A stretch of DNA of 48,126 nucleotides, from positions 1 to 48,126 of the forward strand of contig JAGXTJ010000036.1 in assembly GCA_018333655.1 (NCBI GenBank), given 5' to 3'. Origin of the DNA: Bacillota bacterium. GTDB lineage: Bacteria; Bacillota; UBA994. Below, one piece after another: positions 34,510-43,011 of the stretch. Numbering within the stretch: the first letter of the stretch is position 1; every line of letters begins with the position of its first letter. Below the pieces are notes generated by a model. That model saw nothing but the letters and a program-made list of their open reading frames with translations, made no database searches and was not told where the DNA came from. The translations under genes were made by a program, and so were the position numbers.

Positions 34510-35231
34510 TGCTTGGTCAACTCCAAGAAGATACTTTCCAGCGAAGAATTTTGGTCAGAAGTTTGACGAAGCTCCGCCATCGTGCCACAAGAAATGAGCT
34601 GCCCTTTCTTAATGATACCCACGCGGTGACACAAACGCTCGGCTACATCTAGAATATGGGTCGAGAAAAAGACGGTCCTTCCCTGGCTACAGTGTTCGTT
34701 CATGAGTTCTTTAAAGAGATGGGCGGAGCGTGGGTCTAGCCCGACCATAGGCTCGTCGAGAATCAAGAGCGGGGGCTCATGAATGAGGGCCGCCGTCAAG
34801 GCCAATTTTTGCTTCATGCCATGTGAAAAGCTGCCGATTAGGTCGCCCATGGCACCCGCTATCTCGAAAATGTCAATTAAGCGCTCGAGGCGCCTTTGCC
34901 TCGTGGCGCTACTTACCTTGTAGATATCCGCGATAAAGTTGATGTATTCCATGCCAGTGAGTTTATCATAGAGATCTGGGTTGTCCGGAACAAAGCCGAT
35001 GCTCGCCTTAGTCTTCTGTGGGTCGACTAAGGTATCATACCCGTTAACGGTAATATGGCCTTGGTCCTGGCGCAGTAGCCCCACTACCATCTTGATAGAC
35101 GTCGTCTTGCCCGCGCCATTAGGACCGAGAAAGCCGAAAATCTCCCCTCTCTTCACTTCGAGGGTCAGTGCATCCACTGCCTTGACCTTTCCCTTTTGGT
35201 AGGACTTAGAAATTTGCTGAAAATGTAACAC
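34506..35231 (-). CDS. ABC transporter ATP-binding protein of the ABC-2 exporter
   Basis: 241 aa. Walker A GPNGAGKTT, Q-loop region FVPDNPDLYDKLTG, signature FSHGMKQKLALTAAL, Walker B LLILDEPMVGLDP, and H-loop FFSTHIL. The signature reads SHGMKQ instead of SGGxxQ, common in ABC-2 exporter ATPases. GTG at 35231 was chosen since AAAGGGGG precedes it; the frame extends 40 codons further up without a site. Powers the permease encoded immediately downstream; divergent from the GNAT gene. Confidence 0.92.
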   Translation of the reverse strand: MLHFQQISKSYQKGKVKAVDALTLEVKRGEIFGFLGPNGAGKTTSIKMVVGLLRQDQGHITVNGYDTLVDPQKTKASIGFVPDNPDLYDKLTGMEYINFIADIYKVSSATRQRRLERLIDIFEIAGAMGDLIGSFSHGMKQKLALTAALIHEPPLLILDEPMVGLDPRSAHLFKELMNEHCSQGRTVFFSTHILDVAERLCHRVGIIKKGQLISCGTMAELRQTSDQNSSLESIFLELTKQ

Positions 35232-35395
35232 TAAAATTCCCCCTTTACTACTACTTACTACGTGCTGAGAGGCCAAAAGTTCTGCGTTTACCAGACAAAG
35301 TGCGAAGTGAAAAAGAAACATCCGCCCCGGCAGGAATTCTTCTTGCCACAATGAATACTGAAATACAAGGGCACTGTCGTAGGAGGGGTAATGTT

Positions 35396-35875
35396 TTGAT
35401 TCGTAAAGGGACTAAGGCCGATATACCGGCCATTCAAGCCGTGGCGCGCGTAGCATGGGAGTACACCTACAAGGATATCATGCGACCAGAGACGCGCAGC
35501 CATTTTCTCGACCAGTTTTACAGTTATGAGGCTCTCGCGAAAGCCCTGGAGTTAAAGCCCGGCGGCCTATGGGTGGCCACTGTCGGTCTGCAAGTGGTGG
35601 GCTTTGTTCAGGTTGTGCCGATGATAGATAAGAGTGGGCTAGAAGTGACGCGCCTCTATGTTCTGCCGGAGTGTCAGCGGCAGGGTGTGGGTAAAATGCT
35701 CTTATCTACGGTCATGGTGGCTTACCCCGAGACAAAATGGTGGGCACTTGTCGAAAGAGACGACCACATGGCCGTCGCTTTCTATGCTAAGCATTTATTT
35801 TCTCGGCGGCGCGACTTGGTGCTAAACATTATGGGTGAAGATCTCGCCTTCGTAGAGTTTTTCCGGCAGGGCTAG
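35396..35875 (+). CDS. GNAT-family N-acetyltransferase
   Basis: 159 aa from TTG 35396, which has AGGAGGGG seven bases upstream. GNAT marks: IRKGTKADIPAIQAVARVAWEYTY at the start (split helix with a substrate-facing W), LYVLPECQRQGVGKMLL (the R/QxxGxG/A acetyl-CoA loop as QRQGVGKM), and AVAFYAKHLF near the end. It transfers an acetyl group to an amine of unknown identity; the N-terminal pattern resembles RimI/SpeG-like stand-alone acetyltransferases. Alone between the ABC operon and tyrS. Confidence 0.88.
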   Translation: MIRKGTKADIPAIQAVARVAWEYTYKDIMRPETRSHFLDQFYSYEALAKALELKPGGLWVATVGLQVVGFVQVVPMIDKSGLEVTRLYVLPECQRQGVGKMLLSTVMVAYPETKWWALVERDDHMAVAFYAKHLFSRRRDLVLNIMGEDLAFVEFFRQG

Positions 35876-35902
35876 ACTCTCGCCTTGAGGGAGCACCGTG
35901 GT

Positions 35903-37129
35903 CTATACTGGCTTTACATGTACAAATTGTTTCTTGCCACGGCGAACCTCAATCCGTCCCTCACGCACAAAGGTCATATTAATCACGAGGTCATCTTTAT
36001 CCACGCGCTTTTGATTTACTTGTAGGCCGCCACCTTGAATAAGGCGGCGTCCTTCGCTTTTGCTAGGCACAATACCGGTCTGCACTAGTAGCTCAACCAC
36101 GCTGCCGCCCCTCTCGAGCCACTCTTTAGCGATGGTGGCCATAGGTATGGTCGACAAGTCCTGCCCGCCTTCGAACAGGGCCTCGGCGGCTTGTTCTGCC
36201 TCTTTGGCTAGTTGTGCGCCATGTACAATGCTGGTAGCTTCAAAGGCCAGTATTTTTTTTGCTAAGTTGATGTCGCGTCCCTGTAGAGCGCTTAGGCGAC
36301 GCACTTCATCCATAGGTAAAAAAGTAAAGAAGGCCAAGAACTTAGCCACATCCGCATCGTGGGTGTTACGCCAGTACTGGTAGAAATCATAGGGGCTAGT
36401 GCGCGTAGCATTGAGCCATATAGCGCCTTCTTCAGTCTTACCCATCTTCTTGCCGCTCGCGGTCGTCACTAGGGGGTAGGTAATGCCGTAGACTTCGTCA
36501 CGCTCTACACGTCTAACCAGGTCTGCTCCGCCGAGAATATTAGACCACTGGTCATCTCCGCCCATCTGGAGTTTGCAGCCTAAGTTTCGGTAGAGGTGGA
36601 GGTAGTCATAGGATTGCAGCAACATGTAGTTAAATTCAATAAAAGAGAGTCCGGTATCGAGGCGTCCTTTGTAGCACTCGGCCGTTAGCATGCGGTTGAC
36701 CGAGAAGTGCACTCCTACTTCGCGCAAGAAAGCAATATAGTTAAGGTCTCGCAGCCAAGCCATATTGTTTAAGCAAAGAGCCTTATCATCCGTAAAGTCT
36801 AGGAAGCGGTCAAGCTGTGTGCGTATGCCACGTACATTAGCCTCAATTTGCGCCTCAGTCAACATCTGGCGCAGGTCAGTCTTGCCGCTTGGGTCGCCAA
36901 TCATGGCCGTGCCCCCACCCAGTATAACTACTGGTCGGTGTCCGGCACGCTGCAAATGGGCGGCAGCCATAATGGGAACAGTGTGCCCTATGTGCAAGCT
37001 GTCTGCTGTCGGGTCTAGGCCAACATAGGCGGTCACGACCTCGCGGCCGAGTAAATTTCTTAGCGGCTCGTCGTGCGTGATTTGTTTGACAAAGCCGCGT
37101 TCGCGCAGCACGTCAAGTGCGTTAACCAT
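35903..37129 (-). CDS. tyrS: Tyrosyl-tRNA synthetase
   Basis: 408 aa. Attaches tyrosine to tRNA-Tyr. The class I signatures are present: HIGH (in SLHIGHTV, ~46-49) and a KMSKS-position motif written KMGKT. The tyrosine pocket region GLDPTADS and the QMGGDDQW motif (QSYDYLHLYRNLGCKLQMGGDDQW region) are intact, and a C-terminal S4 domain (~340-405) starts with IVPSKSEGRRLIQGGGLQVN. The length and KMGKT are of the TyrZ-like/type-2 form that differs from B. subtilis TyrS. ATG 37129 follows GGAGG. A promoter lies at 37161-37189. No T-box leader was seen in the 5' region. Confidence 0.97.
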   Translation of the reverse strand: MVNALDVLRERGFVKQITHDEPLRNLLGREVVTAYVGLDPTADSLHIGHTVPIMAAAHLQRAGHRPVVILGGGTAMIGDPSGKTDLRQMLTEAQIEANVRGIRTQLDRFLDFTDDKALCLNNMAWLRDLNYIAFLREVGVHFSVNRMLTAECYKGRLDTGLSFIEFNYMLLQSYDYLHLYRNLGCKLQMGGDDQWSNILGGADLVRRVERDEVYGITYPLVTTASGKKMGKTEEGAIWLNATRTSPYDFYQYWRNTHDADVAKFLAFFTFLPMDEVRRLSALQGRDINLAKKILAFEATSIVHGAQLAKEAEQAAEALFEGGQDLSTIPMATIAKEWLERGGSVVELLVQTGIVPSKSEGRRLIQGGGLQVNQKRVDKDDLVINMTFVREGRIEVRRGKKQFVHVKPV

Positions 37130-37160
37130 CTTGCCACCTCCGGCTTAATGTATTTGCAAG

Positions 37161-37189
37161 ATTGTAACACGACAGAACTGATTGGACAA
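37161..37189 (-). promoter_or_regulatory. Promoter for tyrS
   Basis: Read on the minus strand: TTGTCC (37189-37184) and TACAAT (37166-37161) with a 17-base spacer, 31 bases before the tyrS ATG. Confidence 0.7.
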
Positions 37190-37198
37190 ATGAATCTC

Positions 37199-37235
37199 CA
37201 GGGACGGTTCTTTTCGATTCAGAGAACCGTCCCTG
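37199..37235. repeat. REP-like inverted repeat (GGGACGGTTCT type)
   Basis: Perfect 13-bp arms CAGGGACGGTTCT and its complement around an 11-base loop, between the divergent tyrS and kinase genes. The same GGGACGGTTCT core recurs near the right end (47965-47975). Confidence 0.8.
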
Positions 37236-37320
37236 ATAAGTCACAGTGATTTTGCGTTAGCCCTAGGAGGAGCGACCGCAATTTGATATAATGCCTTCAA
37301 TCGACAGAGGGGGAGTAAGC

Positions 37321-37935
37321 ATGTCACAGGCTATCTTATTTGTAGTAACAGGTCCTTCGGGGTCAGGCAAGGGTACCATCATGCGGGCCATCGTCGCGAC
37401 GTATAAAGACTTGGTTAAAATGGCTACTTACACGACCCGCATGCCTCGCCCTAACGAGGAGTGCGGTTTTGACTACAATTTCGTCACCCCAGAAGTGTTT
37501 CGAGCCAAGATAGAGCAAGGCGAAATTGCTGAGTATGAGCAGGTCTACCACGACCACTACTATGGCTCGCCGCAGTTTGACACCAATACTGGTCCTGACA
37601 GGCTGATGGAGTTAGACTACAATGGTATGTTTAAGTATAAGAAAACGACAAACCGCCTCGTCAGCATATTTATCGCTCCCCCTTCTCTAGAAGTCATCGC
37701 CGAGCGCATTACGCGCCGGAGCAGGGAAGCTAACCTAGAAAGACGCCTAGGTAACGCCTATGAACAGCTAGGGCAGGCGGCAAATTACGATTACATCATC
37801 ATCAACGATTCTGTGGAAGTGGCCTGTGCCGAAGCCATAGCCATAGTGCGCGCCGAGCGGGTCAAGCGCGACCACTCGCTACGTTCGAGTCTTATCAGGA
37901 CCATGTGTCAAGAAAAATGTGCGCCAGAGCATTAA
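37321..37935 (+). CDS. Guanylate kinase-like protein
   Basis: 204 aa. Phosphorylates GMP to GDP if canonical. P-loop GPSGSGKG (~11-18), the GMP-binding TYTTRMPRPNE (family S-TTRxPRxxE), FDYNFVTPEVF, GEIAEYEQVYHDHYYGSP, and MELDYNGMFKYK at the place of LDIDxQGA; YDYIIINDS closes the core. Residues are more divergent than in house-keeping Gmk and the gene is not beside rpoZ, so it may be a second, specialised kinase. ATG 37321 follows GGGGG; an extended -10 (TGATATAAT, ending 37292) lies just upstream. Confidence 0.85.
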   Translation: MSQAILFVVTGPSGSGKGTIMRAIVATYKDLVKMATYTTRMPRPNEECGFDYNFVTPEVFRAKIEQGEIAEYEQVYHDHYYGSPQFDTNTGPDRLMELDYNGMFKYKKTTNRLVSIFIAPPSLEVIAERITRRSREANLERRLGNAYEQLGQAANYDYIIINDSVEVACAEAIAIVRAERVKRDHSLRSSLIRTMCQEKCAPEH

Positions 37936-37964
37936 GCGCGAACTATAAAAGGATGTAAAAGGAT

Positions 37965-38996
37965 CTAGCCGTTAGGGACCACTCGGACGATAAATAAGTC
38001 CGAGTCGCGGAGCATAAGCTCGGACCGAGAATCGAGCAAGCGCACGCGAGGCTGTTGGGGTGCGCCGGGAGGGGTGTCGAGCACAATGGCTTTGGCACCG
38101 TCGTTTAGTTCAACCATTACACCGCTCGGGTAGGCGGCGATATTCTTTAAGAATACTTGGAGCAATTTCATATCAAAGGCCTTGTTGCCACTGGCAGAGA
38201 GGTACTCATAGGCCTCATGCGCCGGAAATCCTGTGCGATACTGGCGATGCGCCGTCAGGGCATCAAATACATCGGCCATGGCTACGATCTGACTAGTTTC
38301 GAAGATGCTACCACCCTTGAGCGAGAGGGGGTAGCCCGTGCCGTCCACGCGCTCATGGTGCTGGTAGGCAATATCTTTAATGGCGGGCATGTCCTTCAGT
38401 ATCGCAAAGCCATGGTCGGCATGGCGCTTGACTATTGCGTACTCCTCGGGGCTCAGGTGGCCAGGTTTGTTGAGGATTGGTTTCGGTACCATCACTTTAC
38501 CCACATCATGAAAGAGTGCGCCTAGGCCTAATTCCTGTAGTTTAGGCTTGGGGTAACCCAAGGCAATGCCCGTGAGTAAGGCCAAGACACATACATTCAC
38601 AGAGTGGGCGAAGAGGTAGTCGTCGTCAAGCCTGATGTCCGTTAGGTTGACTACGGCATGACTGTTTCGGAGCAGTTCTTGGACAATGTCTTGTACGCAG
38701 CGTAAAGCCCCATCGGCGCGCAGCGCGATGGTAGCGGTATTTGTGTCTAGCAGTATGTCGCGCACGCGCACCATGGCCGTGACGCGCGTTTCGTCTGAGA
38801 TAACGTCCCTAATGTCGGGCAGCTTTAAGTGGGGCTCGTGTATGTAGACGCAGGGAATGCCTAGTAGCTCTAAGCGACGAATGTAGTTAGCACTGAGTAT
38901 CGTGCCAGCCTTAAGGAGGGTCTGCCCCAAGCTATTGTACAGGCTTCGTCCGATGACCATGCCAGGAGTTAGGTGGGGCAAGTCTATGCGGCGCAT
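37965..38996 (-). CDS. HD-GYP domain protein, first of a tandem pair
   Basis: 343 aa. The N-terminal ~120 residues form a DUF3391-like region (PHLTPGMVIGRSLYNSLGQTLL, KAGTILSANYIRRLELLGIPCVYI); an HD-GYP domain follows (~130-270): HDVGK, HADHGFAIL, HHERVDGTGYP with intact HHExxDGxGYP, and MADVFDALTAHRQYR. HD-GYP proteins usually cleave cyclic di-GMP or cGAMP. A short C-terminal beta domain (~280-343) carries a PilZ-like or strand-rich tail. ATG 38996 has GGAGGTGG upstream. It lies 15 bases after the upstream paralogue's stop. Confidence 0.93.
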   Translation of the reverse strand: MRRIDLPHLTPGMVIGRSLYNSLGQTLLKAGTILSANYIRRLELLGIPCVYIHEPHLKLPDIRDVISDETRVTAMVRVRDILLDTNTATIALRADGALRCVQDIVQELLRNSHAVVNLTDIRLDDDYLFAHSVNVCVLALLTGIALGYPKPKLQELGLGALFHDVGKVMVPKPILNKPGHLSPEEYAIVKRHADHGFAILKDMPAIKDIAYQHHERVDGTGYPLSLKGGSIFETSQIVAMADVFDALTAHRQYRTGFPAHEAYEYLSASGNKAFDMKLLQVFLKNIAAYPSGVMVELNDGAKAIVLDTPPGAPQQPRVRLLDSRSELMLRDSDLFIVRVVPNG

Positions 38997-39011
38997 ACTA
39001 CCACCTCCGCT

Positions 39012-40112
39012 TTAAATTATCACACCCCGCAAGGCCGCAAATTCCTGTTCAGTCAAGACTTTGCGAATCATGAGGGAAGGGTGATCAAGAGTATTGATCT
39101 CGATAGGTGACTTGTAGGGCTGCCTGTCTTGATCAAAAAGAAGCCTTACACGGGGGTACTTGCTGAAACCAGGTGGGGTGTCAACCACTATGCCTACGCG
39201 CTGGTCAGAGAGCTCCACTATCGAGCCAGAAGGGTAGGCTGCGATGTTGCGCAAGAACTTCTGTACTAGGTCTAGGCTAAAAGCGCGATTGCCTGAGGCC
39301 GAGACCAACTCTACCGCTTCGTGGGGCGGGTGCGCCTCGCGATAGATCCTCGCCGAAGTGACCGCATCATAAACGTCGCAGATGGAAGCGATTTGGGCAT
39401 GCTGATGTATTTGCCGGCCCTGCTTGCCGTCGGGGTAGCCATTGCCGTCGTAGCGCTCGTGGTGTTCTAGGGCCACCTCGCGTCCATCTGGTATGTTCTG
39501 TAAAATCTCATACCCCTTGGTAGTGTGGGTCTTTACGGTTTCGAATTCATCAGCCGTGAGAGAGCCATTCTTGTATAGAATGTGGTGCGGAATTGCTCCT
39601 TTACCCACATCATGCAGTATGGCGCCCACCCCGAGGTTCACCAATTGGTCGCGTTTAAGGCCTGCCGTCAGGCCCGTAATAAGTGACAAAATGCATACAT
39701 TTACAGAATGCGAAAACAGGTAGTCATCTTCGAGTCGGATGTCTACCAGGTTAACCATGAGGTTGCGTTGACTAAGTAAGTCGCTGACAATGTCATGCAC
39801 CGCGCGCGAGGCTTGCTGGGTGCGGAGCAAGACATGGCTGGTCGGGTTAGGTGTCTCCACGGCGGCTACGAGGTTCCGCACTCTTTGCACAGCTTGGTGG
39901 CGAGTTTCATCGCGGATAACATCGGCTACGTCATGACCCTCAAGTAGGCCATCGTCAATATAGAGAAAGGGCATGCCCAGTTGTTTTAGCTGTGTTATGT
40001 AGCGGCGGGTGAGGATCAAGTTGCGCTGCAGCAACACAAGGCCTTCGCTTCCATATACTGGGCGCGCAACCTTCATGCCCGGCTGAAGTGCATAGACTGG
40101 AATTCTGCGCAT
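39012..40112 (-). CDS. HD-GYP domain protein, second of a tandem pair
   Basis: 366 aa, paralogue of the adjacent gene with the same layout: N-terminal LQPGMKVARPVYGSEGLVLLQRNLILTRRYITQLKQLGMPFLYI region, HD-GYP domain with HDVGKG, HHERYDGNGYP and CDVYDAVTSARIYR, and a C-terminal strand-rich tail with VVDTPPG shared with the other copy. GYP is intact. Likely a cyclic-dinucleotide phosphodiesterase. ATG 40112 has AGAGAGG upstream. The two genes form one operon transcribed leftward and probably arose by duplication. Confidence 0.93.
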   Translation of the reverse strand: MRRIPVYALQPGMKVARPVYGSEGLVLLQRNLILTRRYITQLKQLGMPFLYIDDGLLEGHDVADVIRDETRHQAVQRVRNLVAAVETPNPTSHVLLRTQQASRAVHDIVSDLLSQRNLMVNLVDIRLEDDYLFSHSVNVCILSLITGLTAGLKRDQLVNLGVGAILHDVGKGAIPHHILYKNGSLTADEFETVKTHTTKGYEILQNIPDGREVALEHHERYDGNGYPDGKQGRQIHQHAQIASICDVYDAVTSARIYREAHPPHEAVELVSASGNRAFSLDLVQKFLRNIAAYPSGSIVELSDQRVGIVVDTPPGFSKYPRVRLLFDQDRQPYKSPIEINTLDHPSLMIRKVLTEQEFAALRGVII

Positions 40113-40298
40113 GTCAAAACCTCTCTGTCGTCGATTGAGTTGCGTGCGAAAAGCTCACCATGTGCAATTCGACATATTTCTGCAATAACCTCTAGCTTGG
40201 TAATTATTTTTGCAAACGAATGATGCGTCCGCTCAGATCTCCGGTGATGGTGCGCTTAGCGTGGGGCGATGGACGTGAGGCGATTAACAAAACAGATA

Positions 40299-40318
40299 GG
40301 GGAGGACGTCTCCTCCCC
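40299..40318 (-). terminator. Hairpin terminator after the 72-aa gene
   Basis: 8-bp stem GGGGAGGA/TCCTCCCC with CGTC loop. On the minus strand TATCTGTTTTGTT follows. It separates the small gene from the HD-GYP pair. Confidence 0.6.
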
Positions 40319-40352
40319 ATGTGTTTTGGCTGGACTACTTTTGCCCTAGCTG

Positions 40353-40571
40353 TTACAGGACTCCGTTGACGACAGTGCAGTACTCGCGCCAAAGCTGGCG
40401 CAGTGCGTCAAGCGATACTTGGGCTTCAGCAGCATAGGTGCGCATGAGTAGGGCTACGTCCTCTGTAGGTGACAGACTGGCTAGGGCCATAAAACCACGC
40501 ACTGTAGACCTTTGGTGACATATTCCGCGGCGGATCAGACGGCAAAATCTGGCTCTCCGTGTGTGCATCAT
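40353..40571 (-). CDS. 72-aa hypothetical protein
   Basis: ATG 40571 follows GGGGGG with a seven-base spacer, and a hairpin terminator lies downstream, so expression is plausible. The N-terminal 25 residues are rich in Arg, Cys and His (TRRARFCRLIRRGICHQR), followed by two amphipathic helices (SPTEDVALLMRTYAAEAQVSLDALRQLWREY). No membrane segment or known family. The pattern could be a small DNA- or protein-binding factor. Confidence 0.5.
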   Translation of the reverse strand: MMHTRRARFCRLIRRGICHQRSTVRGFMALASLSPTEDVALLMRTYAAEAQVSLDALRQLWREYCTVVNGVL

Positions 40572-40754
40572 GACTAATCCCCCCTTTCCGTTACTACATT
40601 ACGCAGCTAGGGTCTCGGAGGGTACAAAGGGGACAAGCAGAAAGGTATTTCCACTATATGCTGCTTATTAGCGACCGCCTTTCGGCTCTAAAATGCAGGA
40701 AAACCGCTTTCTAGAGCGAAGTAGAGTAAGAGACAAGAGGAAAGGAGGGTGTCA

Positions 40755-42239
40755 ATGCGAAGACGCATCACCATAGTCGGGTTAATCATCATGCTGGTAA
40801 CAGTTTTCGTTTCTTCCGTAGGGGCAGCCACGCCAGGGACAGTCAACACAGCACTGCTCAATTTGCGCAGTGGTCCAGGCCCTGCCTTTAAGGTCTTAAC
40901 AACTCTGCCTGCAGAGACACCACTTGTCGTGCTGGCCCAAACGGGTGATTGGCGACAGGTTATGACTGCCGCGGGCAAAACAGGCTGGGTCTTTGGACAA
41001 TTTGTGGCCGCTGATGCGAACTTTAGAGCCTTGTCGCGTTCTGTCACAGTCACTATCGGTGTCAGGTCCCTCAATGTCCGTCAGGGGCCTGCCACCTCGT
41101 TCCCAGTAATATCTACCGTGCGAGAGGGGCAGCTTCTAAGCGTGACAGGGCAGCTAGGGAGTTGGCTTCAGGTAGAGAACTCGGGCAGACTCGGGTTTGT
41201 GCATGCCGACTTTGTTACGCAGGTAGCGCAGGAAGAACAGGCTGTGACCGTCCCCTTGGCACGTGTGACGGCTAGCTCGCTCAATTTGCGCGGTGGAGGG
41301 GGCACTCAGTTTCCCATTGTGGCGCGGCTAAATCGCGGCACTACGGTGGCTGTCTTAAGCGAAGGCGCCTGGGCAAGAGTAATGCTCGAGAACGGTGCTA
41401 CCGGCTTTGTCTCTAGTGAATTTATCGAGCAAGTCAGAGGCCAAGCGCAGGCTCGTATCACGGCCAGCGTGGTCAATCAGCGCAGTGGCCCTGGCACGAC
41501 CTTTCCTGTGGTAACGACTCATCCACGCGGGCAGACCATCGCCGTGTCAGGGCTAAGTGGCGAATGGGTCAAAGTATCGAGTGCGGGCGGGGCCGGGTAC
41601 ATCCTTAGTAATCTCCTGTCGTTTTCTTTTGCCCCTGGCGATGGTACTGCCCTTGTGCCCACGTCACCAACGGCCGCGGATCTATCTGGGTTTACCGTAG
41701 TCATTGATCCAGGGCATGGGGGTAGAGACCCCGGTGCCATAGCGGCCAGTGGCCTGCGAGAGAGCGACGTTAACTTGACCATGTCGGAGCAGCTTAGGGC
41801 CATGTTAGAGGCCGCTGGCGCACAGGTAGTTATGACGCGCACCACAGACATCGGGCTCACCCTTGCCGAGCGGATAGCGTTTGGCAATGCACCTGGGGTC
41901 GACCTCTTTGTAAGCGTGCACAACAATGCGCATACTAACCCGCAAATTTCGGGCACCCAAACTTTTTACGGAGTCACCGAGGGGAGTTTCGCGCTGGCGC
42001 TAGGCGTGCATCGTCGCTTAGTAGCGCTAGGTCTTAATGACAGGGCCGTGTTAACAGCAAATTTCGCTGTCTTGCAACGGACTACTGTGCCGGCCATTCT
42101 CATTGAGACAGCGTTCTTGTCTAATCCCCATAACGCAGCTCTCTTGGGGCAGGCGTCTTTTGTTAGTAGAGCGGTAGAGGCTCACTTCGCGGGAATCAGC
42201 GAGTGGCTGCTCAGTAGAAGAAACCAGCGGGCAGATTAG
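40755..42239 (+). CDS. Secreted N-acetylmuramoyl-L-alanine amidase with four SH3b repeats
   Basis: 494 aa. Signal peptide (~1-27, cleavage near SVGAA). Four bacterial SH3 domains follow (~30-90, 97-157, 170-228, 235-290), each opened by LNLRSGPG-like motifs (LNVRQGPATSFP, LNLRGGGGTQFP, VNQRSGPGTTFP), that bind wall peptidoglycan. The Amidase_3 domain (~310-490) has all zinc/catalytic residues: H in DPGHGG, E in RESDVN, H in SVHNNA, E in IETAFLSN. The enzyme cleaves the amide bond between MurNAc and L-Ala, acting in cell separation or sporulation. ATG 40755 after AAAGGAGGG. Confidence 0.96.
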   Translation: MRRRITIVGLIIMLVTVFVSSVGAATPGTVNTALLNLRSGPGPAFKVLTTLPAETPLVVLAQTGDWRQVMTAAGKTGWVFGQFVAADANFRALSRSVTVTIGVRSLNVRQGPATSFPVISTVREGQLLSVTGQLGSWLQVENSGRLGFVHADFVTQVAQEEQAVTVPLARVTASSLNLRGGGGTQFPIVARLNRGTTVAVLSEGAWARVMLENGATGFVSSEFIEQVRGQAQARITASVVNQRSGPGTTFPVVTTHPRGQTIAVSGLSGEWVKVSSAGGAGYILSNLLSFSFAPGDGTALVPTSPTAADLSGFTVVIDPGHGGRDPGAIAASGLRESDVNLTMSEQLRAMLEAAGAQVVMTRTTDIGLTLAERIAFGNAPGVDLFVSVHNNAHTNPQISGTQTFYGVTEGSFALALGVHRRLVALGLNDRAVLTANFAVLQRTTVPAILIETAFLSNPHNAALLGQASFVSRAVEAHFAGISEWLLSRRNQRAD

Positions 42240-42288
42240 TCGCTACACCGAAGTAGCAACAGCGAAGACCTATCGATATGCAGTATAG

Positions 42289-42318
42289 AAAAAGACCGAC
42301 TATTTTGTCGGTCTTTTT
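42289..42318 (+). terminator. Terminator after the amidase gene
   Basis: 12-bp stem AAAAAGACCGAC/GTCGGTCTTTTT with a 6-base loop. A and T runs on both sides allow function in both directions. Confidence 0.88.
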
Positions 42319-42407
42319 CCTCTTTGTCCAGTTGTCGCTTGAGGCTGGACTTTATCCATCTTCAATTGCTTGCCTATTCCTAGTAGCTTCTTGCATTTTG
42401 TGCCCAT
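42300..42407 (-). CDS. 35-aa basic peptide (tentative)
   Basis: ATG 42407 on the minus strand, with a run of seven G and TGACGAG upstream as ribosome site and TATAAT about 18 bases further. The product (MGTKCKKLLGIGKQLKMDK...TGQRGKRPTK) has 8 Lys and 2 Arg with no membrane span. Its stop is within the loop of the amidase terminator, whose reverse strand would act as its own terminator. The reading frame is short and no homologue is known to me, so it may be chance. Confidence 0.3.
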   Translation of the reverse strand: MGTKCKKLLGIGKQLKMDKVQPQATTGQRGKRPTK

Positions 42408-42520
42408 CTCGTCACCCCCCCGAAGATTATATCATGCTGACCCCGCGGCGCATAGCGGCAATGTATTGACGGCAAGGGTAGGTGGTATCCTACAGAGTAG
42501 TTAGGCTGTGAGGTGAGCGA

Positions 42521-42961
42521 ATGAGTATTGTGGGCGCGGCCATGGCTTTTGTCTCCGGTGTTTTAATGGCAGTTCAGGGCAGTATCAATGCGGGCTTAGG
42601 TAAAGATGTCGGCGTCCTGCGAGCTACTCTCGTCGTACACTTGGTAGGGTCAGTTGTCGCGCTGATGCTAGTGCTGCTTCCGTTTTTGCGCGCGCCCATG
42701 TCACAGAAATGGACTGAGGTACCTTGGGTTTACTACCTAGGGGGTGTGCTGGGAGTGGCCATTGTCTACTTAGTAGCGATAAGTATACCGCCACTTGGCG
42801 TAGCGGTTGCCACTACCATGATTATTGTGGGTCAAGTTGGAACGGCCCTCCTTATTGATCACCTAGGAGCGCTAGGCCTGAATCGTCTGGCGTTCACTTG
42901 GCAGAAGGGTATGGGGCTTATCTTGCTGGCCGCAGGGGCAGGGCTATTGCTAAAGAAATAG
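42521..42961 (+). CDS. DMT-family (DUF606/YdcZ-like) membrane protein
   Basis: 146 aa with five hydrophobic helices (~4-24, 32-56, 70-90, 93-116, 128-145). AFVSGVLMAVQGSINAGLGK at the start and GVAIVYLVAISIPPLGVAVATTMIIVGQ are typical of the DUF606 half-size drug/metabolite-transporter group, which works as dimers or in pairs. The substrate is unknown. GAGGTGAGCG precedes ATG 42521. Confidence 0.9.
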   Translation: MSIVGAAMAFVSGVLMAVQGSINAGLGKDVGVLRATLVVHLVGSVVALMLVLLPFLRAPMSQKWTEVPWVYYLGGVLGVAIVYLVAISIPPLGVAVATTMIIVGQVGTALLIDHLGALGLNRLAFTWQKGMGLILLAAGAGLLLKK

Positions 42962-42992
42962 GCGAACTCACCAATCGCGAAAGCAAAAGAAG

Positions 42993-43011
42993 AAAAAAAA
43001 AGGGGGGGGGG
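42993..43011 (+). repeat. A9-G10 homopolymer tract at a ribosome site
   Basis: Nine A residues followed directly by ten G residues; the last G is the first base of the GTG start of the Cys-rich gene. Such runs slip easily in replication. Confidence 0.9.

Noticed and set aside
37130-37320. T-box leader for tyrS
   Set aside because: The minus-strand leader is only ~30 bases from the promoter, and no T-box sequence or specifier loop is visible.
40204-40392. 62-aa open frame on the minus strand
   Set aside because: No ribosome site, spans a terminator and overlaps the better-supported 72-aa gene.
42278-42469. 63-aa hydrophobic open frame on the plus strand
   Set aside because: It starts at the base of the amidase terminator, has no ribosome site and reads through it.
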